Of a stretch of DNA of 64,000 nucleotides, positions 39,604-47,884 are shown in pieces. The position numbers and the translations under genes were made by a program. The notes beneath the pieces were generated by a model. It had not been told where the DNA came from, searched no databases, and saw only the letters and a list, made by a program, of their open reading frames with translations. Positions within the stretch are counted from its first letter, which is position 1, and each line of letters begins with the position of its first letter. The stretch covers positions 24,373-88,372 of the forward strand of contig NZ_MKKE01000015.1 of the NCBI RefSeq assembly GCF_001942305.1, in the 5' to 3' direction. Source of the DNA: Saccharomonospora sp. CUA-673 (GTDB taxonomy: Bacteria > Actinomycetota > Actinomycetes > Mycobacteriales > Pseudonocardiaceae).

Positions 39604-39674
39604 CCCGCCACGTTTTCCTCCGACACATGCGGGAACGCCTATGCGTGTCCGTAGCCGAGGCGAAGGAGCGAACC

Positions 39675-39920
39675 ATGACGACCTGCGAGGTCTGCGGCAA
39701 CGACTACGACATGACGTTCGAGATCCGCACCCGTGGTGGGGGTGTGCACGTCTTCGACTCGTTCGAATGCGCGATCCACCGGTTGGCACCGGTGTGCGAG
39801 CACTGCGGATGCCGGGTGATCGGGCACGGGGTGTCGGCCGACGGCAGGTACTTCTGCTGCGCGCACTGCGCCCGTACCGCCGCGGGTGCCGAACTGCAGG
39901 ACGCCGTCGGCACCGCGTGA
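39675..39920 (+). CDS. Metallothionein-like small zinc protein
   Basis: An 81-residue Cys/His-rich protein. CEVCGNDYDMTFEI opens a treble-clef-like first knuckle. FECAIHRLAPVCEHCGCRVIGHG and YFCCAHCARTA add further ligands. It resembles the prokaryotic metallothionein family. It may bind zinc or another soft metal. The ATG follows GAAGGAG. It lies 71 bp after the MMPL gene and may be co-transcribed. Confidence 0.8.
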   Translation: MTTCEVCGNDYDMTFEIRTRGGGVHVFDSFECAIHRLAPVCEHCGCRVIGHGVSADGRYFCCAHCARTAAGAELQDAVGTA

Positions 39921-39995
39921 CGCCGCGTGAGCCCACGCGCAACCCCTGGTCACTCCCCAGCGTGATCCCGTAACGTCCCGCCCCACGTGAAAAAT

Positions 39996-40102
39996 GCTCC
40001 CGAGGCCCGATGGTCGCGCCCACCCGTCGCCCGACCACCGCCCCCCAACGGCGCGCTGACGCGCGGCAGCACTGGATGGCAACCATCGGGCCCTCGGGAG
40101 CC
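39996..40102. repeat. Inverted-repeat element R2, copy c
   Basis: Arms GCTCCCGAGGCCCGATGGTC and GCAACCATCGGGCCCTCGGG flank about 60 bp between the metallothionein-like and HtaA genes. About 20 bp of near-perfect stem is possible. Same family as copies at 9105, 23033 and 50486. Confidence 0.8.
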
Positions 40103-40137
40103 TTGACGTCGGCTACCCGGAGTGACGAGGAGGTCGC

Positions 40138-40635
40138 GTGGGTGATCCGCAGCCCGGGCTGACATGGGGGCTGAAGCGGAGCTTCGTGGCGTACGTGGCC
40201 AGGTTGCGGGACGGTGGCTGCGGCGCCAAGGACGGTGGTTCGGTCGTCGACGGCAGCTTCTTCCACTTCGAGCCCGACGCCGCCGAAGCCGAGCCCGCAA
40301 CGTCCGAGGTGCTGCGGTTCCGGGGCGATGTGCGGCTCGCGGGGCACGGCGGCCTCATGTACGTGATGGTGCACAGTCCGTGGGTGGAGTTCGACGCCGG
40401 CGGTGCCGCGCGGCTCACGGTGGTCGACATCGAGCACTGGCCCGACACGGCCCGCCGCATGCCGCTGGCCGATCTCGCGCCCGGCGAACCGGAGGTCGAC
40501 GCGGGTCTGCGTGTCTGGCGGGACGTGCCGGCCACGCTCACCGCCGAGGGGCGCGAGCTGTTCAACGACCAGTACGAGGCGGGCCAACCCCTCGATCCGG
40601 TCACGTTCACCGCACCCGCCCCTCGTCCAAACTGA
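40138..40635 (+). CDS. HtaA-domain protein without signal peptide
   Basis: A 165-residue single HtaA domain (LTWGLKRSFVAYVARL, FRGDVRLAGHGGLMYVMVHSPWVEF). HtaA domains bind haemin in secreted or membrane-anchored Corynebacterium proteins. This one has no signal peptide or anchor, so its location is unclear. The GTG start follows GAGGAGG. Its stop codon overlaps the proposed BlaI operator. Confidence 0.83.
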   Translation: MGDPQPGLTWGLKRSFVAYVARLRDGGCGAKDGGSVVDGSFFHFEPDAAEAEPATSEVLRFRGDVRLAGHGGLMYVMVHSPWVEFDAGGAARLTVVDIEHWPDTARRMPLADLAPGEPEVDAGLRVWRDVPATLTAEGRELFNDQYEAGQPLDPVTFTAPAPRPN

Positions 40636-40654
40636 CATTTCGACCTAAAATGTC
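40634..40654. promoter_or_regulatory. Candidate BlaI operator
   Basis: GACATTT and AAATGTC form a perfect 7-bp inverted repeat with a 7-base spacer, about 95 bases before the blaI start. BlaI/MecI repressors bind dyads of this general kind and autoregulate. Confidence 0.5.
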
Positions 40655-40749
40655 CCAAACCGGAACGGCACCGAAAGGATCACAACTCGCAGCCGCACGG
40701 GTTGTTGTCGTGGTTCAATTTTCGATGGACTTTCGGCGAAAGGGTGGAC

Positions 40750-41106
40750 GTGGCGAAGCTGGGTGAACTGGAGCGCGCGGTGATGGAAGTGCTCTGGGCG
40801 CGGAGCGAACCCGCCACCGTGCGCTCGGTCCATGAGGAACTGTCGGACCGCGACCTGGCGTACACGACGGTCATGACCGTGCTGACCAGGCTCGCCGCCA
40901 AGGACGTCGTGCACAGGAAGCGCTCCGGTCGCGCCTGGCTGTACGCGCCGGCCGCCAGCCGCGACGAGTACGTCGCCGAGCTGATGTTGGAGGCCCTCGA
41001 GATGACCGGCGACCGTGACTCGGCACTGGTGCGCTTCGCCCAGTCGGTCACCAACCACGAGGCCGACGCCCTGCGCAAGGCCCTCGAGCGGGGCGAGTCA
41101 CCGTGA
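40750..41106 (+). CDS. blaI: BlaI/MecI-family repressor
   Basis: A roughly 118-residue winged-helix repressor (LGELERAVMEVLWARSEPATVRSVHEEL and LAYTTVMTVLTRLAAKDVVHRKRSGRAWLYAPA). In this family the repressor is inactivated by proteolysis after the linked M56 sensor is triggered, derepressing beta-lactam or stress genes. GTG at 40750 is chosen for its spacing from AAAGGG; a GTG at 40744 is also in frame. It overlaps the M56 gene by 4 bases. Confidence 0.9.
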   Translation: MAKLGELERAVMEVLWARSEPATVRSVHEELSDRDLAYTTVMTVLTRLAAKDVVHRKRSGRAWLYAPAASRDEYVAELMLEALEMTGDRDSALVRFAQSVTNHEADALRKALERGESP

Positions 41107-41996
41107 CCCTCGCCGCGCACCACCTCGTTGCGGGTACAACGGCCGTGCTCGTGGCGATCTGGCTTCTGCGCGGCCGTTGGACCCACGCGCACCCGCGCGC
41201 CGCACTCGTGTTGTGGCAGGTCACCTCGCTGACCATGGTGGTGTCGCTCGTCGGGGCGCTGCTGTCGTTCGGACTGGAACCGTTCGGCCGTGGCCTTTTG
41301 CCGGCGCTCGCTCTCGAGCTGCCGTGGCGGTTCTACGAGCTCGACATCTGGCACTTCGGCGCGGTCGCGCTCGGCCTGGCCGTCGGCGGCTGGGTGTTCG
41401 TCAATCAGCTGCTGTGCCTGCGCAGCACGGCCCGTGCGCGGGCGCGTCACCGGCTGCTGCTCCAGCTCGTCGCGCGGGAGGACACCGACGCGCTCGTCGT
41501 CGACCACCCGGTCGCCGTGGCGTACTGCCTGCCCGGTCGCACGCCGCACATCGTCGTGAGCGCCGGTGCCAGGAACATGCTCAGCGACGCCGAGCTGGGC
41601 GCCGTCCTCGCGCACGAGCGCGCCCACGCGCGCGAACGCCACGACCTCGTGATCCAGCCGTTCCAGGCGCTCCGCCGACTGCTGCCGGGCAGTGCGCTGC
41701 TGACGCGGGTGTGCTCGACGATCGAACTGCTCGTCGAGATGTGCGCCGATGACCGCGCCGTGCGCGCGGGCGGCCGCGAGCCGCTGGCCAGCGCGCTCGA
41801 GCGGTTCAAGGCCAACGGCTCCGCGGGCACCCCGGCCGGGGCGATGCCGGTGGCCAACGGCCCCGTGCAGGCGCGTATCCAGCGGCTGCGGGCCCCTGAG
41901 CAGCAGCGGCTGCCGTTGACGTGGCCGCCTGCCTGCGTCATCGCCGTCGGTGGGCTCGTGGTGTCGCTGTCGCTGTTCGCCGTCCCGTTCTACTGA
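41103..41996 (+). CDS. M56-family membrane metallopeptidase (BlaR1-like)
   Basis: A 297-residue membrane peptidase with about four transmembrane helices. The zinc motif is HERAH in LAHERAHARERHDLV. There is no penicillin-binding sensor domain, unlike staphylococcal BlaR1. Coupled to blaI by a GTGA overlap, it is the presumed protease that inactivates the repressor. Confidence 0.92.
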   Translation: MTLAAHHLVAGTTAVLVAIWLLRGRWTHAHPRAALVLWQVTSLTMVVSLVGALLSFGLEPFGRGLLPALALELPWRFYELDIWHFGAVALGLAVGGWVFVNQLLCLRSTARARARHRLLLQLVAREDTDALVVDHPVAVAYCLPGRTPHIVVSAGARNMLSDAELGAVLAHERAHARERHDLVIQPFQALRRLLPGSALLTRVCSTIELLVEMCADDRAVRAGGREPLASALERFKANGSAGTPAGAMPVANGPVQARIQRLRAPEQQRLPLTWPPACVIAVGGLVVSLSLFAVPFY

Positions 41997-42081
41997 GGGT
42001 TCCCGCGCCGGTCTCGGCGTTCACGGGCAATTCGGACGACGCACAACCTGTGGTTACGACGTGCTGTAGTAAAGTCCGCGC

Positions 42082-42435
42082 ATGGACATCGTCTACAACC
42101 TCTTCGTCGTCACGCACCTGCTGGGCATGGCCCTGCTCGTGAGCGGCATCGTCGCCCGCTGGATCGGCTCCGCCGCCGAGCAGACGGGCAAGATCATGCT
42201 CTGGGGCGCGAGCGTTCAGGTCGTCACCGGACTGGCACTCGCGGGCATCTCGTCGGCGGGCGTCGCCGGCCCGGAGCCCATCCACATGAAGCTCGGAGTC
42301 AAGCTCCTCATCGCCGTCGCGGTGCTCGTGCTCGCGCACATCCTGTGGCGCAGGCCGGATGCCAACCGCAACATCTTCCACGCCCTCGGCGCGGCCACGC
42401 TGATCAACGTCGTGATCGCGTCGATGTGGGTCTGA
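42082..42435 (+). CDS. Small membrane protein, unknown
   Basis: A 117-residue protein with about four transmembrane segments (YNLFVVTHLLGMALLVSGIVA, LWGASVQVVTGLALAGI, LLIAVAVLVLAHILW, ALGAATLINVVIASMWV). Histidine 12 and histidine 70 lie in or near helices. I do not recognise a named family. It stands alone, separated from the M56 gene by 85 bp. Confidence 0.75.
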   Translation: MDIVYNLFVVTHLLGMALLVSGIVARWIGSAAEQTGKIMLWGASVQVVTGLALAGISSAGVAGPEPIHMKLGVKLLIAVAVLVLAHILWRRPDANRNIFHALGAATLINVVIASMWV

Positions 42436-42464
42436 TCAGCCGCTTGCATCGCTAGGGTGCCGAC

Positions 42465-43262
42465 ATGACCCGTGATCATCGGCAGTGGCAGTGGACGCGG
42501 TCGTTGCCGGGCCGGTTGCGGCCCGCGCTCACCCCGGCCGACCAGCTGGGCGCCGCCGCCACGGCGACGATTCCGGGGCGTTGGGTCGGGGGCGTCTCCG
42601 CGGTGCTGGCGCCCCTGCTGCTGCTCGCGGGCATGGTGCTGCGGGTCCGATTCGATTTCTTCTATCCCGGGCAGTTGCGCGGCTACGAGCAGCATCCGGT
42701 GCTGACGACCTGGTCGACGAGTCTGTTCACGCTCGGCGTACTGCTCCTCATTCCGGCCGTGATCGCGCTCGCGAGCAGCATCGGCGTGCACGCACCGGCG
42801 TGGGCGCTGTGGGGCGGGGTGCTGACCGTCCTCGGGCTCGGCACCCGGCTGTTCTTCGCCGGGGTCGACCACCTGGCCTTCCAGCTCGTCGAGCTGGAGG
42901 GATACGCGACCGCCCACGACGTCGTCGACGGCGCCTACCCCGCGTTCTACGTGCTGGCGACGGTCAACCCGGCGAATCTCGTGGGCTGGCTCGTGCTCGC
43001 CGTCGGCGCCTGGCGCGCCAGGACGTTCGGCGGTGTGCAGTGCGCTGCGCTGGGTGTGATGGCGTTTCTGGTGGTCGGCATCCTGAAGGGCACGAGCGCG
43101 ACGTCGATACCGATCGGCGTCGCACTGTGTGCGGTGCTCGTCCCGTACGGCGTGCAGCTGCTGCGCACCGGGCCGTTCCCGGGTGGCGGACGCATCGCGG
43201 TCGGAGTCGGTGCGGTCGTCGCGGCCGCCGCGGCGCTCGTGCTGTTGGGGCAGGCGGGCTGA
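42465..43262 (+). CDS. Integral membrane protein, unknown
   Basis: A 265-residue protein with about seven hydrophobic segments after a 40-residue soluble N-terminus. Helix 1 is VSAVLAPLLLLAGMVLRV. No catalytic or transporter signature is visible. It begins 29 bases after the small membrane protein gene in the same direction, so the two may form an operon. Confidence 0.75.
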   Translation: MTRDHRQWQWTRSLPGRLRPALTPADQLGAAATATIPGRWVGGVSAVLAPLLLLAGMVLRVRFDFFYPGQLRGYEQHPVLTTWSTSLFTLGVLLLIPAVIALASSIGVHAPAWALWGGVLTVLGLGTRLFFAGVDHLAFQLVELEGYATAHDVVDGAYPAFYVLATVNPANLVGWLVLAVGAWRARTFGGVQCAALGVMAFLVVGILKGTSATSIPIGVALCAVLVPYGVQLLRTGPFPGGGRIAVGVGAVVAAAAALVLLGQAG

Positions 43263-43292
43263 GGTGCGGGACCGGAGCCGGGGTGAGGCGCC

Positions 43293-43706
43293 TCAGGCCG
43301 GCCGGGTCCGGCGCAACCACAGCAGCCCGATGACGGGCAGCACCAGCGGGATGAACAGATAGCCCATACCGAAGTTCGACCAGACCGCGGCGTCCGGGAA
43401 GGCGGCGCGGTCGAGCACGCTCAGCGTGCCGACGATCAACACCCCTGCGAGCTCGATCGAGCACGCGACCAGCGCCACGATCCACCACGACCGGCCCGTG
43501 CGCGCCAGGGCGAACGTCGCGATCAGGTACACGACCGCGGCGAACGCCGACAGCGCGTACGGCACGGGCGCCTCGTCGAAGCGGGTCGCGATCTGCACCG
43601 CGGCGCGGGACGTCGCGGCGATCGCGAAGATCGCGTAGATCGCGATCAGGACCCGCCCGGGGCCGCTGGCGGTCGCGGGACGTTCGGTCTGCGTCGACTC
43701 AGGCAC
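43293..43706 (-). CDS. Four-helix membrane protein, unknown
   Basis: A 137-residue protein with four transmembrane helices, including the C-terminal LFIPLVLPVIGLLWLRRTRPA. GTG start. It overlaps the preceding gene by 8 bases, so the two are co-translated. Similar conserved integral membrane proteins are common in actinomycetes without assigned function. Confidence 0.75.
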   Translation of the reverse strand: MPESTQTERPATASGPGRVLIAIYAIFAIAATSRAAVQIATRFDEAPVPYALSAFAAVVYLIATFALARTGRSWWIVALVACSIELAGVLIVGTLSVLDRAAFPDAAVWSNFGMGYLFIPLVLPVIGLLWLRRTRPA

Positions 43707-44064
43707 TGGCGCCGCCCCACACCTCGACCATGCGCAGCATCAGCACCGGCACCGTCAGCAGTGCCACGCCGAGCACCGCCGTGCTGGAGCGGGTGCGTTC
43801 GGCCAGTGCCCACACCGTGCCGAGCGGCAGCACCAGCAGGCTGCCGAACAGGTAGGCCAGGAAGGTGACCAGGCTGCCCGGCTCGCCGCCGGCGATCAGC
43901 ATGACGATCGAGATGAGCACCTGGATGGCGAGCAGCGCCTCGATCACGCCGATGCCGATGAGCAGCGGCTTCTCCGGCGGACGGTTCAGTGCGACGAGGA
44001 CGAACGCCCACACCGCCACGGCAGCCGCCCCGCCCGACACCGCGAGCGCATAACCAGTAATCAC
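43699..44064 (-). CDS. Four-helix membrane protein, unknown
   Basis: A 121-residue protein with about four hydrophobic helices. It begins at GTG and reads MITGYALAVSGGAAAVAV. It is the first gene of a two-gene leftward unit with the 43293 gene. A palindrome lies 16 bases before its start codon. Confidence 0.75.
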   Translation of the reverse strand: MITGYALAVSGGAAAVAVWAFVLVALNRPPEKPLLIGIGVIEALLAIQVLISIVMLIAGGEPGSLVTFLAYLFGSLLVLPLGTVWALAERTRSSTAVLGVALLTVPVLMLRMVEVWGGASA

Positions 44065-44079
44065 CGGACCTCCACAGTT

Positions 44080-44094
44080 ACTACCGCCGGTAGT
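44080..44094. promoter_or_regulatory. 15-bp palindromic operator candidate
   Basis: ACTACCGCCGGTAGT is a perfect palindrome around a single central base, just upstream of the 43699-44064 gene. Its position suggests an operator overlapping the promoter or ribosome-binding region. The factor is unknown. Confidence 0.45.
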
Positions 44095-44344
44095 CTACGA
44101 CGGCCCCGGCCGACCCAGTGTTGCGGCTTTCCGGGTCATGGCCCGCAGTGGGGTCCTCGGGTAGCGTCGATGGCAGACGGCTGGGCACCAACCACGACGA
44201 CCTCGAGAGATCGGAGCCCCCACCGCCCGGCGATCGCGGCCCGTGCAGACGGGCCTGTCCTCGCAGCCGCGTGGGGGTCGGCTGATTCATCCGAATTCAT
44301 CCGAATCGTGTCCGCATCCTGCCCGAACGTCTTTCGAGGTGTGC

Positions 44345-45295
44345 ATGTCCTCAGGTCAGACCGCCGCGGAAACCGAATCCGGTTCCCGCCGCCCCAAGCC
44401 GATCATCTCCGGGCGCACGTCGCTGCCCGAACACATCACCGTCAAGGTCTTCGTCCTCGCCCCGTTGATCGCCATCGCCGTCGCGGTGCCGTTCGCGTGG
44501 GGATGGGGGCTCAGCTGGGTCGACATCGCGCTCGGCGCGGCGTTCTTCGTCGTCAGCGGACTGGGCGTCACCGCCGGCTACCACCGGCTGTTCACGCACG
44601 GCTCGTACAAGGCCAAGCGGCCGCTGCGCGTGGCGCTCGCGATCGCGGGCAGCTTCTCCGCGCAGGGACCGGTGACCACCTGGGTCGCCGACCATCGCAG
44701 GCACCACGCGTTCTCCGACCGGGCAGGCGATCCGCATTCGCCGTGGCTGTTCGGAACCTCGCCCGCGGCGTTGGCGAAGGGCTTCTGGCACGCGCACATG
44801 GGATGGCTGTTCCAGCGCGAGGTCACCAACGTCGAGCGGTTCGCGCCGGACCTGGTCGGCGACCGGGACATCCGCGCCGTCGACCGCCTGTTCCCCCTGT
44901 GGATCGTGGTGAGCTTCCTGCTGCCCGCGGTGCTCGGCGGGCTGATCACCTGGTCGGTGTGGGGCGGCGTGACGGCGCTGTTCTGGGCCGGGCTCGTGCG
45001 CATCGGCCTGCTGCACCACGTGACGTGGTCGGTCAACTCGATCTGCCACATGCTCGGCGAGCGGCCGTTCACCAGCAGGGACAAGGCGGCGAACTTCTGG
45101 CCGCTGGCGATCGTCTCGTTCGGCGAGTCGTGGCACAACCTCCACCACGCCGACCCGACCTGTGCGCGGCACGGCGTGCTCCGCGGACAGATCGACATCT
45201 CGGCGCGGCTGATCTGGGCCTTCGAGAAGCTCGGCTGGGCCACGAAGGTCCGCTGGCCGACCCCGTCCCGCCTCACCCGCCTGGCCCACACCTGA
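44345..45295 (+). CDS. Acyl-CoA / acyl-lipid delta-9 desaturase
   Basis: A 316-residue membrane-bound fatty acid desaturase, di-iron type. The three histidine boxes are HRLFTH, HRRHH and HNLHH. Four or more transmembrane helices surround them. It introduces a double bond in acyl chains and so adjusts membrane fluidity. ATG 44345 follows a GAGG site; a GTG two codons earlier is possible. It is a single gene with its own promoter region. Confidence 0.92.
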   Translation: MSSGQTAAETESGSRRPKPIISGRTSLPEHITVKVFVLAPLIAIAVAVPFAWGWGLSWVDIALGAAFFVVSGLGVTAGYHRLFTHGSYKAKRPLRVALAIAGSFSAQGPVTTWVADHRRHHAFSDRAGDPHSPWLFGTSPAALAKGFWHAHMGWLFQREVTNVERFAPDLVGDRDIRAVDRLFPLWIVVSFLLPAVLGGLITWSVWGGVTALFWAGLVRIGLLHHVTWSVNSICHMLGERPFTSRDKAANFWPLAIVSFGESWHNLHHADPTCARHGVLRGQIDISARLIWAFEKLGWATKVRWPTPSRLTRLAHT

Positions 45296-45490
45296 CCTCC
45301 CCGTCCGGGAGCATTCTCGTCGGGTGCGGAGCGTCACCGGGGTTGAGCAGTTCGGGTGGAGGTGACCGATTGCGGGCGCGGTGGGCGCTACGAGTTGCCC
45401 ACAATCGTCGTCTGTTGTGCCGGTCTCCGACCAGTGCACGAGGCGGCTCGGCTACGGTCGGGCGCGGCAGGCGAACTGGGTGGAGGGACG

Positions 45491-46903
45491 ATGACGAGCA
45501 CCGTGACGCGTCACGGTCCGGACGGGCGACAACAGGAGCCCGAGCCGGAACCGACGGGGGAGCCGCGCGCGGGGCGGTCCGGGCTTGCCTGGCTGGTCAA
45601 GCTGCCGAGCGCCGGAGTAAGCGGACTACGCCGATCGGCGGCGACGACACCGGGCAGATTGACGCTGATCAGCGCCGGACTGGTCGCACTCGCATTGCTC
45701 GTCGGCGTGGTCGCCACGGCCGAGCTCGGCTTCCGCAAGTCGACCACCGACGACCTCGTCGAGCACCGTGAACCGCTGACCGCCGCCGCCCAGGAGGTGT
45801 ACCGCTCGCTGTCCGACGCGGACGCCACCGCGGCGGCGACCCTGCTCAACACCGGCGACGAGGAAGCCGCCCTCCAGGAGCGTTACGACACCGCGATCGC
45901 CAGGGCCGGCGCCGCGTTGGCGAAGGCCTCGGGCGATTCCGCCGGCATCGCCGAGGCCGCCGACCCGGTGGACGTGCTGTCGCGGCAGTTGCCCGTCTAC
46001 ACCGGTCTGGTCGAGACCGCGCGCACCAACAACCGGCAGGGCAACCCGATCGGCGCCGCGTACCTGGCCGAGGCCTCGGAGCTGATGCGCTCGGAGATCC
46101 TGCCCGCCGCGCAGAGTCTGTACCGGGTCGACGCCGAGCGGCTCGTCGACGAGCAGGACACCGCCGGGTCGATCCCGTGGGCGACGGCGCTGCTGTCGCT
46201 GGGACTGCTCGGGGCGCTCATCGCCACCCAGGTCTACCTGCGCCGCCGCACCAACCGGCTGTTCAACGTCGGTCTCGTCGTCGCCACCGCCGCCGTCGGG
46301 TTGGCCGTGCTGTGGCTGGCGGTGGCCGTCACGATCCAGAGCATCCTCGTCTCCAGCGGCAAGTCCAACGGCTCCGAGCAGGCCGACGTCCTCGTGCGCG
46401 CCCGCATCGTGGCGCTGCAGGCCCGCGCCGACGAGACGTTGACGCTGCTGGCCCGCGGCAGCGGCACCGCCCACGAGGAGGAGTACCGCTCCCTCGTCAG
46501 CGAATTGTCCGGTTCGGACGGTGAGAGCGGCCTGCTCGGCCAGGCCAGGGAGGGCACCGACGGGTTGCCGTCCGCCGAGCACGTCGATGCGGCGATCCGC
46601 AGCGCGTCGGCGTGGAGCGACGTGCACGGCCAGATCCGCAACCTCGACAACGGCGGCAGGTACGAGGAGGCTGTCGACCTCGCCATCGAGTCCGACGACG
46701 AGAACGGTGCCACGGCGGCGTTCACGCGCCTCGACGGCGACCTCGCGAAGGGCATCACCGAGAGCAGGCAGGTGTTCGTCGACGACACGACGAACGCCTC
46801 CCGCGCCCTCACGCTGCTGGCGCCCGGTTTCGGCGTGCTCGCCGTGGTGGCGATGTTCGGCGCGCTGCTCGGCATTCGGGACCGTCTTCGGGAGTATCGC
46901 TGA
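45491..46903 (+). CDS. glnX: GlnX, membrane partner of GlnH/PknG
   Basis: A 470-residue membrane protein homologous to M. tuberculosis Rv0412c (GlnX). It has four transmembrane helices: LTLISAGLVALALLVGVVAT, WATALLSLGLLGALIATQVY, FNVGLVVATAAVGLAVLWL and LLAPGFGVLAVVAMFGALLG. Two extracytoplasmic helical domains are predicted between pairs. It is thought to pass the amino-acid-bound state of GlnH to PknG across the membrane. The stop overlaps glnH (TGATG). Start ATG follows GGAGGG. Confidence 0.88.
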   Translation: MTSTVTRHGPDGRQQEPEPEPTGEPRAGRSGLAWLVKLPSAGVSGLRRSAATTPGRLTLISAGLVALALLVGVVATAELGFRKSTTDDLVEHREPLTAAAQEVYRSLSDADATAAATLLNTGDEEAALQERYDTAIARAGAALAKASGDSAGIAEAADPVDVLSRQLPVYTGLVETARTNNRQGNPIGAAYLAEASELMRSEILPAAQSLYRVDAERLVDEQDTAGSIPWATALLSLGLLGALIATQVYLRRRTNRLFNVGLVVATAAVGLAVLWLAVAVTIQSILVSSGKSNGSEQADVLVRARIVALQARADETLTLLARGSGTAHEEEYRSLVSELSGSDGESGLLGQAREGTDGLPSAEHVDAAIRSASAWSDVHGQIRNLDNGGRYEEAVDLAIESDDENGATAAFTRLDGDLAKGITESRQVFVDDTTNASRALTLLAPGFGVLAVVAMFGALLGIRDRLREYR

Positions 46904-47862
46904 TGAAACTCAGGAACTGGCTGACTCTCGTGTTCGCCGCCGCGCTCCTCGCGGGATGCGGCTCGCCGGGGCCGCCCGTCGACCCTGCGCCGGTGGGCGA
47001 CGTGCAACGTCCGACTCCTGCCGGCACCGACATGTCCGGTCAGGTCGACAACTCCGGGCCGGCGGCGCCCGAGTGCAACCCGCGGGCGAGCCTGCGGCCG
47101 GACGACACCATCCGTCCTGGGTCCACAATGGACGACATTGTCAAGCGTGGCTACCTCATCGCGGGTGTCGACCAGAGCACGAACCTGTGGGGATTCCGCG
47201 ATCCGCACACGGGCGAGCTGCAGGGCTTCGACATCGACGTCGCCACGGAGATCGCCAAGGACCTCTTCGACACCGACGACCCGCCGATCCGGTTCCGGGC
47301 CATCAACTCCGGCCAGCGCGAGGAGGTGCTCAAGAACGGGGAGGTCGACATCGTCGTGCGCACCTACTCGATCACCTGCGAACGCATGCAGGAGGTCGCG
47401 TTCTCGACCGTCTACTTCGAAGCGGCGCAGCGGGTGCTGGTGCGGGAGAAGTCCGGGATCCAGGGCATCGCCGACCTCGGCGGGAAACGCGTCTGCGCGG
47501 CGGAGAACTCGACGTCGGTCGACAACCTGACCGAGGCCGATCCGCAGCCGGCGCCCGTGCAGGCCGCGAACTGGACCGACTGTCACGTGCTGCTGCAACA
47601 GGGCCAGGTCGACGCGGTGTCCACGGACAACACGATCCTCGCCGGCATGGCGGCCGAGGACCCGTCGACCCGCGTGGTGGGACCGCCGCTGTCGGAGGAG
47701 CTCTACGGCGTCGGCATTCCGCAGCAGAACGAGGACATGGTGCGGTTCGTCAACGCCAGCCTCGAGGGCGTCCGCCAGGACGTGTGGCGGGCGCGCTACG
47801 CACACTGGGGTCTGGGCGAGGTACTGGGAAACATGAGTCCGCCGCGGCCGGTGTACCGGTGA
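46903..47862 (+). CDS. glnH: GlnH, Asp/Glu-binding lipoprotein
   Basis: A 319-residue family 3 solute-binding lipoprotein with lipobox LLAGC. The binding fold runs from about residue 75 (MDDIVKRGYLIAGVDQSTNLWGF) to the end. It contains IDVVRTYSITCERMQEVAFS-type ligand-site residues. In mycobacteria GlnH senses aspartate and glutamate and signals through GlnX and PknG rather than feeding an ABC transporter. No permease gene is adjacent, which fits this role. Confidence 0.9.
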   Translation: MKLRNWLTLVFAAALLAGCGSPGPPVDPAPVGDVQRPTPAGTDMSGQVDNSGPAAPECNPRASLRPDDTIRPGSTMDDIVKRGYLIAGVDQSTNLWGFRDPHTGELQGFDIDVATEIAKDLFDTDDPPIRFRAINSGQREEVLKNGEVDIVVRTYSITCERMQEVAFSTVYFEAAQRVLVREKSGIQGIADLGGKRVCAAENSTSVDNLTEADPQPAPVQAANWTDCHVLLQQGQVDAVSTDNTILAGMAAEDPSTRVVGPPLSEELYGVGIPQQNEDMVRFVNASLEGVRQDVWRARYAHWGLGEVLGNMSPPRPVYR

Positions 47863-47884
47863 GCGCGCGGCGAGGAGGCCAGCA

